From Lutibacter oricola (lineage in GTDB: Bacteria; Bacteroidota; Bacteroidia; Flavobacteriales; Flavobacteriaceae), in contig NZ_FNNJ01000003.1 in assembly GCF_900106565.1 (NCBI RefSeq), forward strand, positions 124,001 to 188,000: a stretch of DNA of 64,000 nt. Direction: 5' to 3'. Under the pieces are notes generated by a model. It did not search any database and was not told where the DNA came from. It saw nothing but the letters and a program-made list of their open reading frames with translations. Made by a program: the position numbers and the translations under genes. This document shows, one piece after another, positions 17,801 through 27,900 of the stretch; the first letter of the stretch is position 1, and every line of letters begins with the position of its first letter.

Positions 17801-18664
17801 TTAGTTTTTAGTTAGAGTTTCTGAAAATGATCTAAGTACCCCTCCATTTTGTATTAAGTCATAGTCAATTACAAGAGTTTCAGAACAAGCTAAATATTGA
17901 CCACTACCTTGCACAGAGTATGGTGCTTGAGGATCACCAAGCCAAGTAGTAGTACATAAATCTTGTAAAGCAATTGTAACCACACCTGTAATTGGGTCAA
18001 CTTCAGCAATTACTTGATAGCTGTCTACAATAACTTCCTCCCAATATGCTGTATCAGTAAGCCAAGCATAGCCAATACCTTCAAGTAATAAATTAGTACC
18101 ATCAAATGAAGTAACTATTTGACTTTCGTTTGGTCCTGCTTGAGAAGATGGTACGTTATCTACACCTGACCAAGAAGCGTTTCCTAATTCTTGAGTAGTA
18201 AATGCACAATCATCATCTTGTAACGTAAGTTCAAAAGTTTTTCCTAAAGCATCTGGTCCAGGGAAACCTAAAATATAGGCTCCAGAACCTGATAATTCTA
18301 AAGTTATCATTTTATCACCATCTTCGTCGTAATTATCAATGGCCATAATTTTTACTGAATCAGTATATTTTCCTGGTCCAAATGTAAAGCTAGATTTTCC
18401 ATCAACAATCTCGTAGTTACTAGCTGTAGCATTATCTAATAGAACATTAAAGTCAACAGTAATTGTTTCACTTAAGTTAGGAATAGAAGCATAAGCTGTA
18501 ATTTCAACTATATCAGTAGAACTTTCTAGCGTAGAAGTTGAAGTTTCAGATCCGAAAGAGATATAGCTATCTCCTGTATATACATTTTGACCACTTTCTT
18601 CACAACTTACCATAAAGGCAATTGTTAGCGAAAAGATTAGTATTTTAAATAAATTATTTTTCAT
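17801..18664 (-). CDS. Lipoprotein with Calx-beta-like domain, SusE-position protein
   Basis: A 287-residue lipoprotein (signal ending MVSC-EES, C21). Residues about 30-150 resemble a Calx-beta domain (ITVDFNVLLDNATASNYEIVDG, then DNYDEDGDKMITLELSG, LTLQDDDC). The rest (about 155-287) is a beta-rich domain resembling the lipocalin-like or ligand-binding halves found in SusE-type proteins. It starts 11 bases after the SusD gene and precedes the fourth lipoprotein gene by six. The expected role is auxiliary substrate capture on the cell surface. The substrate is not deducible. Confidence 0.75.
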   Translation of the reverse strand: MKNNLFKILIFSLTIAFMVSCEESGQNVYTGDSYISFGSETSTSTLESSTDIVEITAYASIPNLSETITVDFNVLLDNATASNYEIVDGKSSFTFGPGKYTDSVKIMAIDNYDEDGDKMITLELSGSGAYILGFPGPDALGKTFELTLQDDDCAFTTQELGNASWSGVDNVPSSQAGPNESQIVTSFDGTNLLLEGIGYAWLTDTAYWEEVIVDSYQVIAEVDPITGVVTIALQDLCTTTWLGDPQAPYSVQGSGQYLACSETLVIDYDLIQNGGVLRSFSETLTKN

Positions 18665-18675
18665 TTTTTTAGTTT

Positions 18676-20124
18676 TTAGTAACCTGTATTGTTCTCGTTA
18701 ATACTATCGTTAACATCTATTTCTAGTTGAGGAATAGGTAAAATCATTCTATAATCAGGGTAAGTTAATTCGCTTAGCGTTGAAGCTGTTGCTAAATCAG
18801 TTCTTACCATGTCATTTTCGTTTCTTACAATATCGTATAGTCTATGTCCTTCAAAAGCTAACTCTTTTCTTCTTTCAAGTAATACTTCATCTAAAAATGG
18901 TTGACCTGTAGAAGTTGTTGGAGTAGCAGAAGGATCTGCTCTTAATATAATTTCATTTAAAGCATCTTGACCAGCTTCAATTGTACCAGCTCCATTTGCA
19001 GCAGCTTCTGCAACTGTTAAATACATTTCAGAAATTCTAATTAATGGAATATCATTAGTCCAACTATTAGGAAATTTAAAGTTATAAGTAACATCAGCAA
19101 TATCTCTAAACCAAGTTTTTCTTACATCATTATCAGAGTAAAGAGCTAAAATATCAGTTGTTGGAATTAAATCTCCATATCCTTTATTTCCATCATCTCC
19201 ATCTGGAACATAAATTGAAGCTAAAGCATCAAAACCATTATGGTCATTTTGGAAAGCAGGTAATTGTAATATTGCTTCAGAAGAACTTACAGAACCAGCC
19301 CAATCACTTGCATAGTTAGCGTTAGATGTTAAGCTATATTGAGAGTCTGCAATTACACTTTGTGCAGTTGTAAAAGCTTTTGGATAATCTCCTTTGTATA
19401 AATAAACTCTAGATAATAAAGCTTTAGCAGCTGTTGAATTAAATTTAGATGAAGCAGAATAAGCAGAAGTAGGTAATAAACTACTTGCTTTTGTTAAATC
19501 ACTAATTATCATAGCATATACTTCTGCTACAGTTGCTCTTGCCGCATCTTCTTCTTGTCCATACGTACTTAATAAAGGAACACCTAAATGCCCTCCAGTA
19601 CCATTAGCTCCAGGTGCTACAGAAGCATCTGTTGTTGTGTATGGAAAAGCATATGTTTTTACCAAATCAAAATGCGCCATACCTCTTATTGCATAAGCAT
19701 GTCCTAAAATTTCATTTAATTGCTCTGTAGTTAAACTAGTTACATTTGGAGCAAAAAACATTATTGCATTTGCAGCATTAATATTTTTATACATATTAGT
19801 CCAAAGACCTTCAACATCTCCATTAGTTGTAGTTATTGCATATGTATAATTACTAATAAATCTACCAGAATTTGATGGGCTAACTAGTATGTTATCCGCA
19901 CTCACTTCAGGAATAACCATTAATTCTCTACCGTAATAATCTACTCTATATAGTAAATCATACATCCCATCTACAGCAGCAGTGGCTGATGTTAAATCTT
20001 GTATCGCAGAATTAGAGTCTACAGCATCTTGTTGAACTGGGTCTAGTTCAATATCATTACATGCTATTATTGAAACCATTATGCTGAATAGTCCAATAAT
20101 ATATTTTATATTTTTTATTTTCAT
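18676..20124 (-). CDS. SusD/RagB-family outer-membrane lipoprotein
   Basis: A 482-residue SusD homologue. The lipoprotein signal ends SIIAC-NDIELDP (C22). SusD hallmarks: AVDGMYDLLYRVDYYGRELMVIPEVSADN near the N-terminus, TPR segments HAYAIRGMAHFDLVKTYAFPY and AAKALLSRVYLYKGDYPKAFTTAQSVI, the PLIRISEMYLTVAEAAAN helix and the C-terminal LLERRKELAFEGHRLYDIVRN. It sits 19 bases downstream of its susC partner and forms the lid of that transporter. Confidence 0.95.
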   Translation of the reverse strand: MKIKNIKYIIGLFSIMVSIIACNDIELDPVQQDAVDSNSAIQDLTSATAAVDGMYDLLYRVDYYGRELMVIPEVSADNILVSPSNSGRFISNYTYAITTTNGDVEGLWTNMYKNINAANAIMFFAPNVTSLTTEQLNEILGHAYAIRGMAHFDLVKTYAFPYTTTDASVAPGANGTGGHLGVPLLSTYGQEEDAARATVAEVYAMIISDLTKASSLLPTSAYSASSKFNSTAAKALLSRVYLYKGDYPKAFTTAQSVIADSQYSLTSNANYASDWAGSVSSSEAILQLPAFQNDHNGFDALASIYVPDGDDGNKGYGDLIPTTDILALYSDNDVRKTWFRDIADVTYNFKFPNSWTNDIPLIRISEMYLTVAEAAANGAGTIEAGQDALNEIILRADPSATPTTSTGQPFLDEVLLERRKELAFEGHRLYDIVRNENDMVRTDLATASTLSELTYPDYRMILPIPQLEIDVNDSINENNTGY

Positions 20125-20143
20125 AATCTTAAATTGTTATTAA

Positions 20144-23113
20144 TTAGAATGATAAATTTAATCCTAATGAAAGTGTTTTAGAATTTGGATATACAAACCA
20201 ATGTTGACCATTTAAAGCTTGTTCAGGGTCTCCGTTAAAATCTGTGAAAGTTAATAAGTTACTACCTTGAACATATACTTTTCCATTTGTTAAGAAAGAG
20301 TTGTCTAATACAGACTTAGGTAAATTATAACCAAATTTAAGCTCTTTTAACCTAATATATGAACCGTCTTCTAACCATCTTGTAGATCTTTGGTTACTAC
20401 TAGTAGGGTTACCCGTAATTCGTTTAGGATTTGCACTTACATCTCCTGGTTGTTGCCAACGATCTAATTGTTCTCTTGATTGATTAAATCCAGAAAAAGC
20501 ACCATCAGAATTAGTAATTCTTGATGTATTGTTATAGATATCATTACCAGACTGGAATGCTACATTAGCATTAAAAAACCAGTTTTTATATGTAAGGTCT
20601 GTGTTTACAGCTCCAAAAAAGTCAGGAGTTGCTTTACCAACTTTTTGTCTTGCAGCTGAATTGTAATCAAAAGTAATATTACCATTTGCATCATACCACA
20701 TAGCATTACCAGTAGCAACATCAACTCCAGCCCATTCTTCTAAGAAGAATGTATTCCAATCATCACCAACTTCTCTGTTATAAAAGCTATCAGGACCTTG
20801 ATTACCTTCAACTAATCTAGTTACTTCATTCTCAATAAATGTAATATTACCTCCAATATTCCAATTCAAATTGTCATTTTTAAGAACGTTGTAAGATAAT
20901 TCAATTTCAAATCCTGAGTTTTTAAAATCTCCATTATTAGACCAGAAACCTGTAAAACCATTTGATGGTTCTAAATCAAAGAAGAAAATTAAATCTTCAG
21001 TTTTTCTGTTGAAATAAGTAATTTCACCAGATAATTTATTAAATAATCCAAATTCTAAACCAACATTAAACATATGTTGTTCTTCCCATTTTAAATCTAA
21101 ATTTTGTTTTGTAGACGATGGGTAAGAAGCAGGAGCTTCATTATATGTGTCATTTAAATATACTCCTTGCCAAGCATATCTATCACTTGGTAAATTTCCT
21201 TGAACACCATAGCTAGATTTTAGTTTTAATACATCTACCCAATCAGCTGAACTCATAAATTCTTCGTTAGAAATTACCCAGTTACCACCTACAGACCAGA
21301 AGTTACCCCATTTGTTATCTGGACCAAATCTTGATGATGCATCTCTACGGAAAGTTCCGTTTAAGTGATATGTTTTGTTGTAATCATAGTTTGCATTAAA
21401 GAAGTAAGATTGTATACTTGAATCTTCTGTATTACTTGAGTGTCCTGTAACAGTTGCTGCAGACCCAACATTTTGTAAAATTCCATTAGGAAAATCTTCA
21501 GTGTCTACCCAAAATCCGTCTTCACCTTCTTTATTAATTTCTTGACCTAATAATAAGTCTAAGTGGTGACTTTCATTTAAATCCTTATTCCATCTAACAG
21601 TATTAGTTAAAGTCCAGTTGTATGCTTCTTGGTATACTCTTGTTGCGCTACCTCCAGATGGGTTTGAAGAATTGGCAGAACTACCATAAGATTTATAATT
21701 AAAGAATGATTTATCCATACCAAATTTTGTTTGGAAAGTAAAATCTGGGTAGAAATCCCAAGCAAAATTAACACCACCAATAATTCTATCAGTAATTGAA
21801 CCTTCGTCATCGTAGTATAAATCTTGAATAAAAGAAGTACCTCCAGTAACAGGGTTTACCTGATTTGGTGTTCCATCTTCGTTATAAGGATAAGAAGTAG
21901 GTCTAAATAAATATGTTGCTGTAACTGGACTAGCAAAATAAGCAGATTCAGCTAAAGATGTAGCTTGATCTGTTCTACTATAACTAAAATTCATTCCAAC
22001 TCTAGTCGTTTCAGATGTAGTAGCATTTATATTTAATGTAGCATTTAACCTTTCGATTCCTGAATTTACAGCAATACCTTCTTGTGCTAAGTGACCTACA
22101 GATGCAAAATAATTAAAATTATCAGATCCTCCATTTACAGATAAATTATGTCTTTTAGTAACTGCTTGCCAGTCTCTATAAGCATATTCACTCCAATCTG
22201 TATCAACATCAGAATCTGGCCAATCTAATAGAGCAAGAGCAGGCTCTTTACCAGCGTTAATATCAGCTTCTCTATGTAATTCTAAAAATTCTTGAGTATT
22301 TAACATTTCAAGCTTATCTACTGATCTAGCAGAAATACCAACTTGAGAAGTAAAGTTAAATTTAGCTTTTCCTGATTTACCACGTTTTGTTGTAATCATA
22401 ATTACCCCATTTGCAGCTCTAGAACCATAAATAGAAGTAGAAGATGCATCTTTTAATATAGTAACACTTTCAATGTCTGAAGGGTTAATGTTTGATAATG
22501 GGTCTCTATTTCCACTATCTAATCCTCCTGATCCTAAATCAGTATTTGCGTTTGCAGTGATAGGAATACCATCTACTATATATAATGGTTCTGTTAAACC
22601 ATTAATAGATGCAGTACCTCTAATTCTAACTGCACTATTAGATCCAGGTTGTCCAGAAGCACTTACAGATTGTAAACCTGTTGCTTTACCTTGTAAAGAT
22701 TCAGCAAAGTTAGCTGCAGGTGACTCTTCTATAACTTCAGATTTAAGTGTAGTAATTGAACCAGTAGTTGCTCTTTTGGCTTTTGTTCCGTACCCAACAA
22801 CAACAACTTCTTCTAGTACATTAGTACCTTTAAGAATTGCATTAATTGTGTTTGAAGCTCCAACAGTTTTTTCAACTGTTTCCATACCAACATAACTAAA
22901 TACAAATACATCACCTGCATTTGCTTTAAGGCTATACTTACCGTCAAAGTCGGTTTGAGTACCATTTGAGGTACCTTTAATAATAACATTAACTCCAGGA
23001 AGAGGACCGCTATCGTCAGTCACAGTACCTGAAATCGTTTTTTCTTGTGCGAAAGTTAATTGCACTAGTAACGCAAATAAAAGCGTCAAAATTCCATTAA
23101 ACTTTGTTTTCAT
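20144..23113 (-). CDS. SusC/RagA-family TonB-linked outer-membrane transporter
   Basis: A 989-residue TonB-dependent importer. A signal peptide (1-22, ending TFAQ) is followed by a carboxypeptidase-regulatory-like domain (about 24-100), a TonB-box-like LEEVVVVGYG, a plug domain (YIVDGIPI, STSIYGSRAANGVIMITTKRGK) and a barrel ending LSLGLNLSF. It is the first gene of a four-gene operon. Its first 90 residues closely match the SusC at 24984-28220 (MKTK.NG.LTLL..L.VQ, then VEKTVGASN), showing shared ancestry of signal and regulatory domain, while the barrels differ. No sigma/anti-sigma pair or hybrid two-component regulator is adjacent. Confidence 0.96.
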   Translation of the reverse strand: MKTKFNGILTLLFALLVQLTFAQEKTISGTVTDDSGPLPGVNVIIKGTSNGTQTDFDGKYSLKANAGDVFVFSYVGMETVEKTVGASNTINAILKGTNVLEEVVVVGYGTKAKRATTGSITTLKSEVIEESPAANFAESLQGKATGLQSVSASGQPGSNSAVRIRGTASINGLTEPLYIVDGIPITANANTDLGSGGLDSGNRDPLSNINPSDIESVTILKDASSTSIYGSRAANGVIMITTKRGKSGKAKFNFTSQVGISARSVDKLEMLNTQEFLELHREADINAGKEPALALLDWPDSDVDTDWSEYAYRDWQAVTKRHNLSVNGGSDNFNYFASVGHLAQEGIAVNSGIERLNATLNINATTSETTRVGMNFSYSRTDQATSLAESAYFASPVTATYLFRPTSYPYNEDGTPNQVNPVTGGTSFIQDLYYDDEGSITDRIIGGVNFAWDFYPDFTFQTKFGMDKSFFNYKSYGSSANSSNPSGGSATRVYQEAYNWTLTNTVRWNKDLNESHHLDLLLGQEINKEGEDGFWVDTEDFPNGILQNVGSAATVTGHSSNTEDSSIQSYFFNANYDYNKTYHLNGTFRRDASSRFGPDNKWGNFWSVGGNWVISNEEFMSSADWVDVLKLKSSYGVQGNLPSDRYAWQGVYLNDTYNEAPASYPSSTKQNLDLKWEEQHMFNVGLEFGLFNKLSGEITYFNRKTEDLIFFFDLEPSNGFTGFWSNNGDFKNSGFEIELSYNVLKNDNLNWNIGGNITFIENEVTRLVEGNQGPDSFYNREVGDDWNTFFLEEWAGVDVATGNAMWYDANGNITFDYNSAARQKVGKATPDFFGAVNTDLTYKNWFFNANVAFQSGNDIYNNTSRITNSDGAFSGFNQSREQLDRWQQPGDVSANPKRITGNPTSSNQRSTRWLEDGSYIRLKELKFGYNLPKSVLDNSFLTNGKVYVQGSNLLTFTDFNGDPEQALNGQHWFVYPNSKTLSLGLNLSF

Positions 23114-23140
23114 TATAAATTTGTTTGAATTAAATTATTT

Positions 23141-23152
23141 CAAAAATCTTAA
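23141..23152 (-). promoter_or_regulatory. Conserved motif upstream of susC
   Basis: The minus strand reads TTAAGATTTTTG and ends 27 bases before the ATG. The same 12 bases occur 26 bases before the susC at 28220, and TTAAAATTTG at the same place before the susC at 5144. It could be a variant -7 element; no -33 match accompanies it. Confidence 0.4.
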
Positions 23153-23483
23153 AATTATCTTAATTTACCTAATTATTTGTTAAAATAATTACGAATACGT
23201 TAGAGAATTACAACGTTTTTGGGGATATTTTGGTTAGATGTATTCTTTATTAATTAGTTTGTTTATTCTTTGTTTATTATTGTTTTACTTGTAATTATTT
23301 GGATTATAATTGATTAACTTTATTGTTGAAAATATTATTTAATTTTGTTTCTCTATAGCATTTTGATGAATAAAATGTTAAATTTTAATTAATTTTATTA
23401 AGAAAAATATTTGTTTTATTACATAGATAGTGTAATTTATTGCTTTATAACAATCAATTATTTAGTATTCATTATTAGATAAA

Positions 23484-23516
23484 TAAAAAAAGCCTAGGGA
23501 AATTCCCTAGGCTTTT
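23484..23516 (-). terminator. Rho-independent terminator of the susC-susD operon
   Basis: An 11-base inverted repeat, AGCCTAGGGAA and TTCCCTAGGCT, with a single central base, flanked by A and T runs. It lies 25 bases past the stop of the minus-strand SusD-like gene at 23541. Confidence 0.9.
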
Positions 23517-23540
23517 AAATTGTATTATTAAAACAAGTAA

Positions 23541-24980
23541 TTAGTTACCCGCTCCATTTATGTCCCAAAATACTCTTGAGTCTAAAGCATCACCTCCCAT
23601 TGCAGAAGATGCAGCTTCGTAGTTTGCACCGTTAATATCTGGGTCGTCATTACCATATAAATAACGTCTTGGTACTGGTAAGTTAGAAACAGCAGGTCTA
23701 TTCATAGCAGGGTAATCTAACATTCTCCAGCTACTCCAAGCTTCAAAACCTTTACCAAATAAAGCGATCCATTTTTGAACCCCAATACTTTGTTCCCAAT
23801 TAGCAGCATCGTAAGCTACTGAAGTCTGTGCTAAATATGTAGCAGCATCAGCATCACTTCCTGTCCAATATTTAATAGAAGCAGTAACACCATTGTTGTA
23901 ATGAGTTTCAGCATCTCCACTTATTAAATTACGTTCAATAGCTTCAGCTTGTAAAAATTCAACTTCTTCGTAACTAAGGATGATTCCTTCTAAGTCAGCC
24001 TCATGAAATTTATCACCTAAGTGCGTGTAATTTGAGTAAGGGTTGTTTTGTCCGTAAGGTCCACCTACGTATGGATCTAAATTATCATCCATAAATACAG
24101 AAGCTCTTGGATCGTTTAATGGTGAAATTACATCAACAAATGTGTTTGCTACAATAATATCTGAACGACCAGATTCTACAATAGCACTCCATATTGGATT
24201 TGCATTTGGTGGTCCACTTTCAAAAGGGAAAGATGCGTTATCATCTTCAGAGGTAAATACACCACTATTAATAGCAGCTTGTGCGTAAGTCTTAGCGCTT
24301 GCAGCATCATAATCTGAAATACGTACGGCCATTCTTAATTTTAAAGAATTTCCAAATTTCTTCCAGTTATCCATATTTCCACCGTAAATTAAATCACTAC
24401 CTCCAAAAGAGTCGTTAGAAGTAATTTTAGCTAAAGCAGCATCAATTCTAGAAAAAATGTCCATGTAAATTTCAGCATCATCATCATATTTAGGTAGTAA
24501 ATTTTCACTTCCTAATAAAGCTTCGCTGTAAGGAGCATCACCATAAGTATCTACAATTACATGCCATGCGTATGCTTCCATTAATTCAATAATGGCTAAT
24601 TTATTATTTTTAATAGGTTGTTCAAAAACACTAACTTCTTCAGCAGAAACTATTTTTTTTGATTCTTGTAAGTCACTTAAAACATCTCTATACATATAAG
24701 TGTAGAAAGTTCCACTAACATCTCTTTGTCTTAAATCGTAGTTAGCTTCATCTGTATAAGTAGTTGCTGTCCAGTGTTGAGAAAACATTTTAAAAATGTT
24801 GTAATTTACACTTGGACTTGTCATCCTAAGGAAAATGGTTCTTTGCGCACTAGTCATTAAAAAACTAGCCGGTACTTCGCTTGGGTTCTTGGTGTCAACA
24901 TTCCAGCCTTCAAAATCTTCACAAGAAATTGTTGTACCAATAAGTAAGGCGATTAATATTAATTTTTTCATTATTTTCAT
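23541..24980 (-). CDS. SusD/RagB-family nutrient-binding outer-membrane lipoprotein
   Basis: A 479-residue lipoprotein of the second SusD branch (SusD-like 2). The lipoprotein signal ends TTISC-EDFEGW. Family marks are GWNVDTKNPSEVPASFLMTSAQR near the N-terminus, NIFKMFSQHWTATTYTDEANYDLRQRD, KFGNSLKLRMAVRISDYD and the C-terminal GFEAWSSWRMLDYP. ATG codons at 24980 and 24971 are both possible starts; the first lies three bases after the susC stop. This branch is often annotated as nutrient-binding and is not restricted to glycans, so peptides or other oligomers are possible ligands. Confidence 0.94.
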   Translation of the reverse strand: MKIMKKLILIALLIGTTISCEDFEGWNVDTKNPSEVPASFLMTSAQRTIFLRMTSPSVNYNIFKMFSQHWTATTYTDEANYDLRQRDVSGTFYTYMYRDVLSDLQESKKIVSAEEVSVFEQPIKNNKLAIIELMEAYAWHVIVDTYGDAPYSEALLGSENLLPKYDDDAEIYMDIFSRIDAALAKITSNDSFGGSDLIYGGNMDNWKKFGNSLKLRMAVRISDYDAASAKTYAQAAINSGVFTSEDDNASFPFESGPPNANPIWSAIVESGRSDIIVANTFVDVISPLNDPRASVFMDDNLDPYVGGPYGQNNPYSNYTHLGDKFHEADLEGIILSYEEVEFLQAEAIERNLISGDAETHYNNGVTASIKYWTGSDADAATYLAQTSVAYDAANWEQSIGVQKWIALFGKGFEAWSSWRMLDYPAMNRPAVSNLPVPRRYLYGNDDPDINGANYEAASSAMGGDALDSRVFWDINGAGN

Positions 24981-24983
24981 TTT

Positions 24984-27900
24984 TTAAAATTCTAATTTAA
25001 TGTTAAACCCATAGTCTTTTGTAGACGGATATGCACCTGATTGGTACCCTTGAACATTTCCTGAACTTAAACCAGCTTCTGGATCAGTATAAGGAGTGTT
25101 TTTGTCAATAATCCATAAGTTTCTACCTGTTGCAGTAACAGTTAAGTTTTCAATAAAACTATTTTTGAATAGATTTTTAGGGAAAGTATAAGCTAAACTA
25201 ACTTCTCTTAATTTAACATAACTAGCATCGTATACATGCATTGCATTTGGTGCTCTTGTATAACCTTCACCGTGTGCATAATAATCGTATCTAGATCTTA
25301 CTTCGTTAGCTGTTCCGTCAGGAGCAACACCTGGTAAAATAATTCCACCACCATCAGCAATAGAAATACGTTTTTCATTTCCTAGGTCGTTTGTTCCAGC
25401 TTGGAAATCATACAATCCTGTTGCGTATCCATACCAAGTATCTAAAGAGAATATGTTACCTCCTTTTTGAACATCAATTAAAAAGCTAAAAGATAGGTTT
25501 TTATATCTGAAAGAGTTGTTAATACCACCTTTCCAGTCAGCTTGGAAGCTTCCTAAGTTTTCTGAAGTACTAGCAGTTTTTTCGTAGTAACCAGTATCTT
25601 GGTTTACAACTTTTTCTCCATCAACATAAACAAAATCAGAACCTTTAATTTGTCCGTATGCTTCACCAATAGTTGCGTTTATTGAAACACCACCTTGTAA
25701 TGACGTTAATTGTAGGTTATCTAAACCATCAGGTAAAGATAATACCTCACTCTTGTTTTGTCCCCAGTTAACGTTAACTTTCCATTCAAAATCATCTGTT
25801 TTAACAGGAGAACCGTATAAAGATAATTCAACACCTTTATTTTCAATTTCACCAGCATTAATCCACTGACGTGTATAACCTGTTGCTCCTGTAATAGAAG
25901 CTGGAGTAATTAAATCTTCAGAAGTTTTATTGTAAACTGATAAGTCGAATCCTAATCTATTTTTTAAGAAAGCCATTTCTAAACCAACTTCAATTTCGTT
26001 AGAAATCTCGTTCTTTAAATTGTTATTGTTTTTAGTAGAAGGTAATGAAGCAATTGGTTGACCTCCAACATTATCACCTAATACATAAGTGTCATAAACA
26101 GATAGCGGTCTTGCAGAGTTACCAGTTTTAGCATAACCAACTCTTAATTTACCTAATTGAATTGCATTAGATTCTAATAAGCTTGAGAATAAGAAACTAC
26201 CTGAAGCACCATAGTATGAGTATGCATTATTATCAGTAGGTAGTGTTGATGCTGTATCGTAACGGTAAGAACCTTCAACAAAAATAAGGTTGTCGAAATC
26301 TAAAGATACGTTAGCATAGTAACCGTCAGTTCTTCTATGGTATTCGTATTCGTCTGGAGCTAATAAAGTTCCTGCAGAGTTTGATAAAGCGTATAAACGA
26401 GCAATACTTAAACCACCATTTGTTGAAGAAAGGATGTTAGAGTATCTTGTTGTTTGAATGTTAGAACCTAAAACAGCTCTTAAGTTAATTTTTTCACTTA
26501 AGTCTTTATTGAAGTTTAACATAAAGTCAAAGTTGTTTTCTGTAAAACTTTCGTTAAAACGAGAGTATTTTGAAATATCTACAGAACCAACGTTAATTCT
26601 TTCTTCTTGAATACCACTGTAAGTATCTAGAGTAACTCTACCCATTGCACTTAACCAGTCATTTATTTCATAATTTAAAGTGAAATTACCAAAAACACGA
26701 TTTCTTGAATCTGTTTCGTAGTTTTCGTATCTAGTCCAATATGGGTTATCAGAATAAATAGGAGATAAATCAGTTAAAGGATCGTTTGAATTCCAAGTAA
26801 TGTTGTCTCTTGTTGCAAAATATGCAGCTCTTTGTTCTTTGACATCAACATTAGTTTGCCACCATTGTCTCATTGCTTGCATAGGGTTGTTAGAATCATA
26901 ACCAGTTCCGTAACGTCCTTTACCTTTTGTTTTAACGTAAGTTGCTTTAGCACTTGCTGTTAATTTATCTGTTAATTTATAACTACCACCAAAATCAACA
27001 TTATCTCTAATAATACTACTGTTTTCAAGGATACCTTCTTGATTTAATTTAGTGTAACCTAATCTAAAGTTACCTTCTTCATTTGCACCATCAAGGGCAA
27101 CACTTTTAAAAATTGTACTACCAACTTTAAAATATGAGTTTGGGTCATTTTTTGCAGCTTCCCAAGGTGTTGCTTGTAAATAAGTATCACCTAATTGTGG
27201 GTACCAAGAATCCCATTGGTAAACAGATAAACTTGGGTCAAAAGCAGCTCCAAATGAAGCATCTTCAGTTGAAGGAGTTGTTAAATCATCAATACCATCA
27301 CCATCTAAATCTCTAACAAAGAATCCACCACCTCTAGGTCCACCAGCATCATAGTAGTAGTCAGAGTAACCAGCACCATATTCTTTTTGGTACTGAGCCA
27401 TAGTTTCGCTGTTATATTTGTTAAAAGTAACAGAAGTGTTAATTGTTACTCCTATTCCTTTGTTATCACGGTTTTTACCTTTTTTAGTTGTAATAACAAT
27501 TACACCATTTGCAGCTCTAGAACCGTAAAGTGCAGTTGCAGCACCACCTTTTAAAACGTTTACAGATTCAATATCATCTGGATTGATATCTTGTGCTGCA
27601 TTACCAAAATCATAACCACCACGACCAGTTGATTGGTCAGAAGAGTTTGAGTTAATATTACTAACAGGAACCCCGTCCACTACAAATAAAGCTTGGTTAC
27701 TGTTATATAAAGATGAGTATCCACGCATTACTACGTTGGTAGAACCACCCATAGTACCACTAGATTTCACATCGATACCTGCAATTTTACCTGATAAAGA
27801 GTTTACGAAGTTTGGATCTTTAGCTGTACTTACAGCGTCTCCTTTTATTTCTTGCGTAGCATAACCTAAACTCTTTTTATCACGTTTAATACCTAAGGCT

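Larger units (their letters stand above)
23114..23540. other. Intergenic region between two SusCD operons
   Basis: A 427-base, very AT-rich gap. It holds the leader and a possible promoter motif of the susC gene at 20144-23113 (TTAAGATTTTTG on the minus strand at 23141-23152) and the terminator of the upstream operon (23484-23516). A short inverted repeat, ATTACA and TGTAAT, lies at 23418-23436. I see no gene, tRNA or mobile element in it. Confidence 0.6.

Noticed and set aside
22473-22895. 140-codon open frame antisense to susC
   Set aside because: It lies wholly opposite the conserved plug and regulatory-domain coding sequence, has no promoter or family resemblance, and is explained by codon bias of the real gene.
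23418-23436. ATTACA/TGTAAT inverted repeat as an operator
   Set aside because: The six-base arms are expected by chance in this AT-rich gap, and it lies about 300 bases from the nearest start codon.
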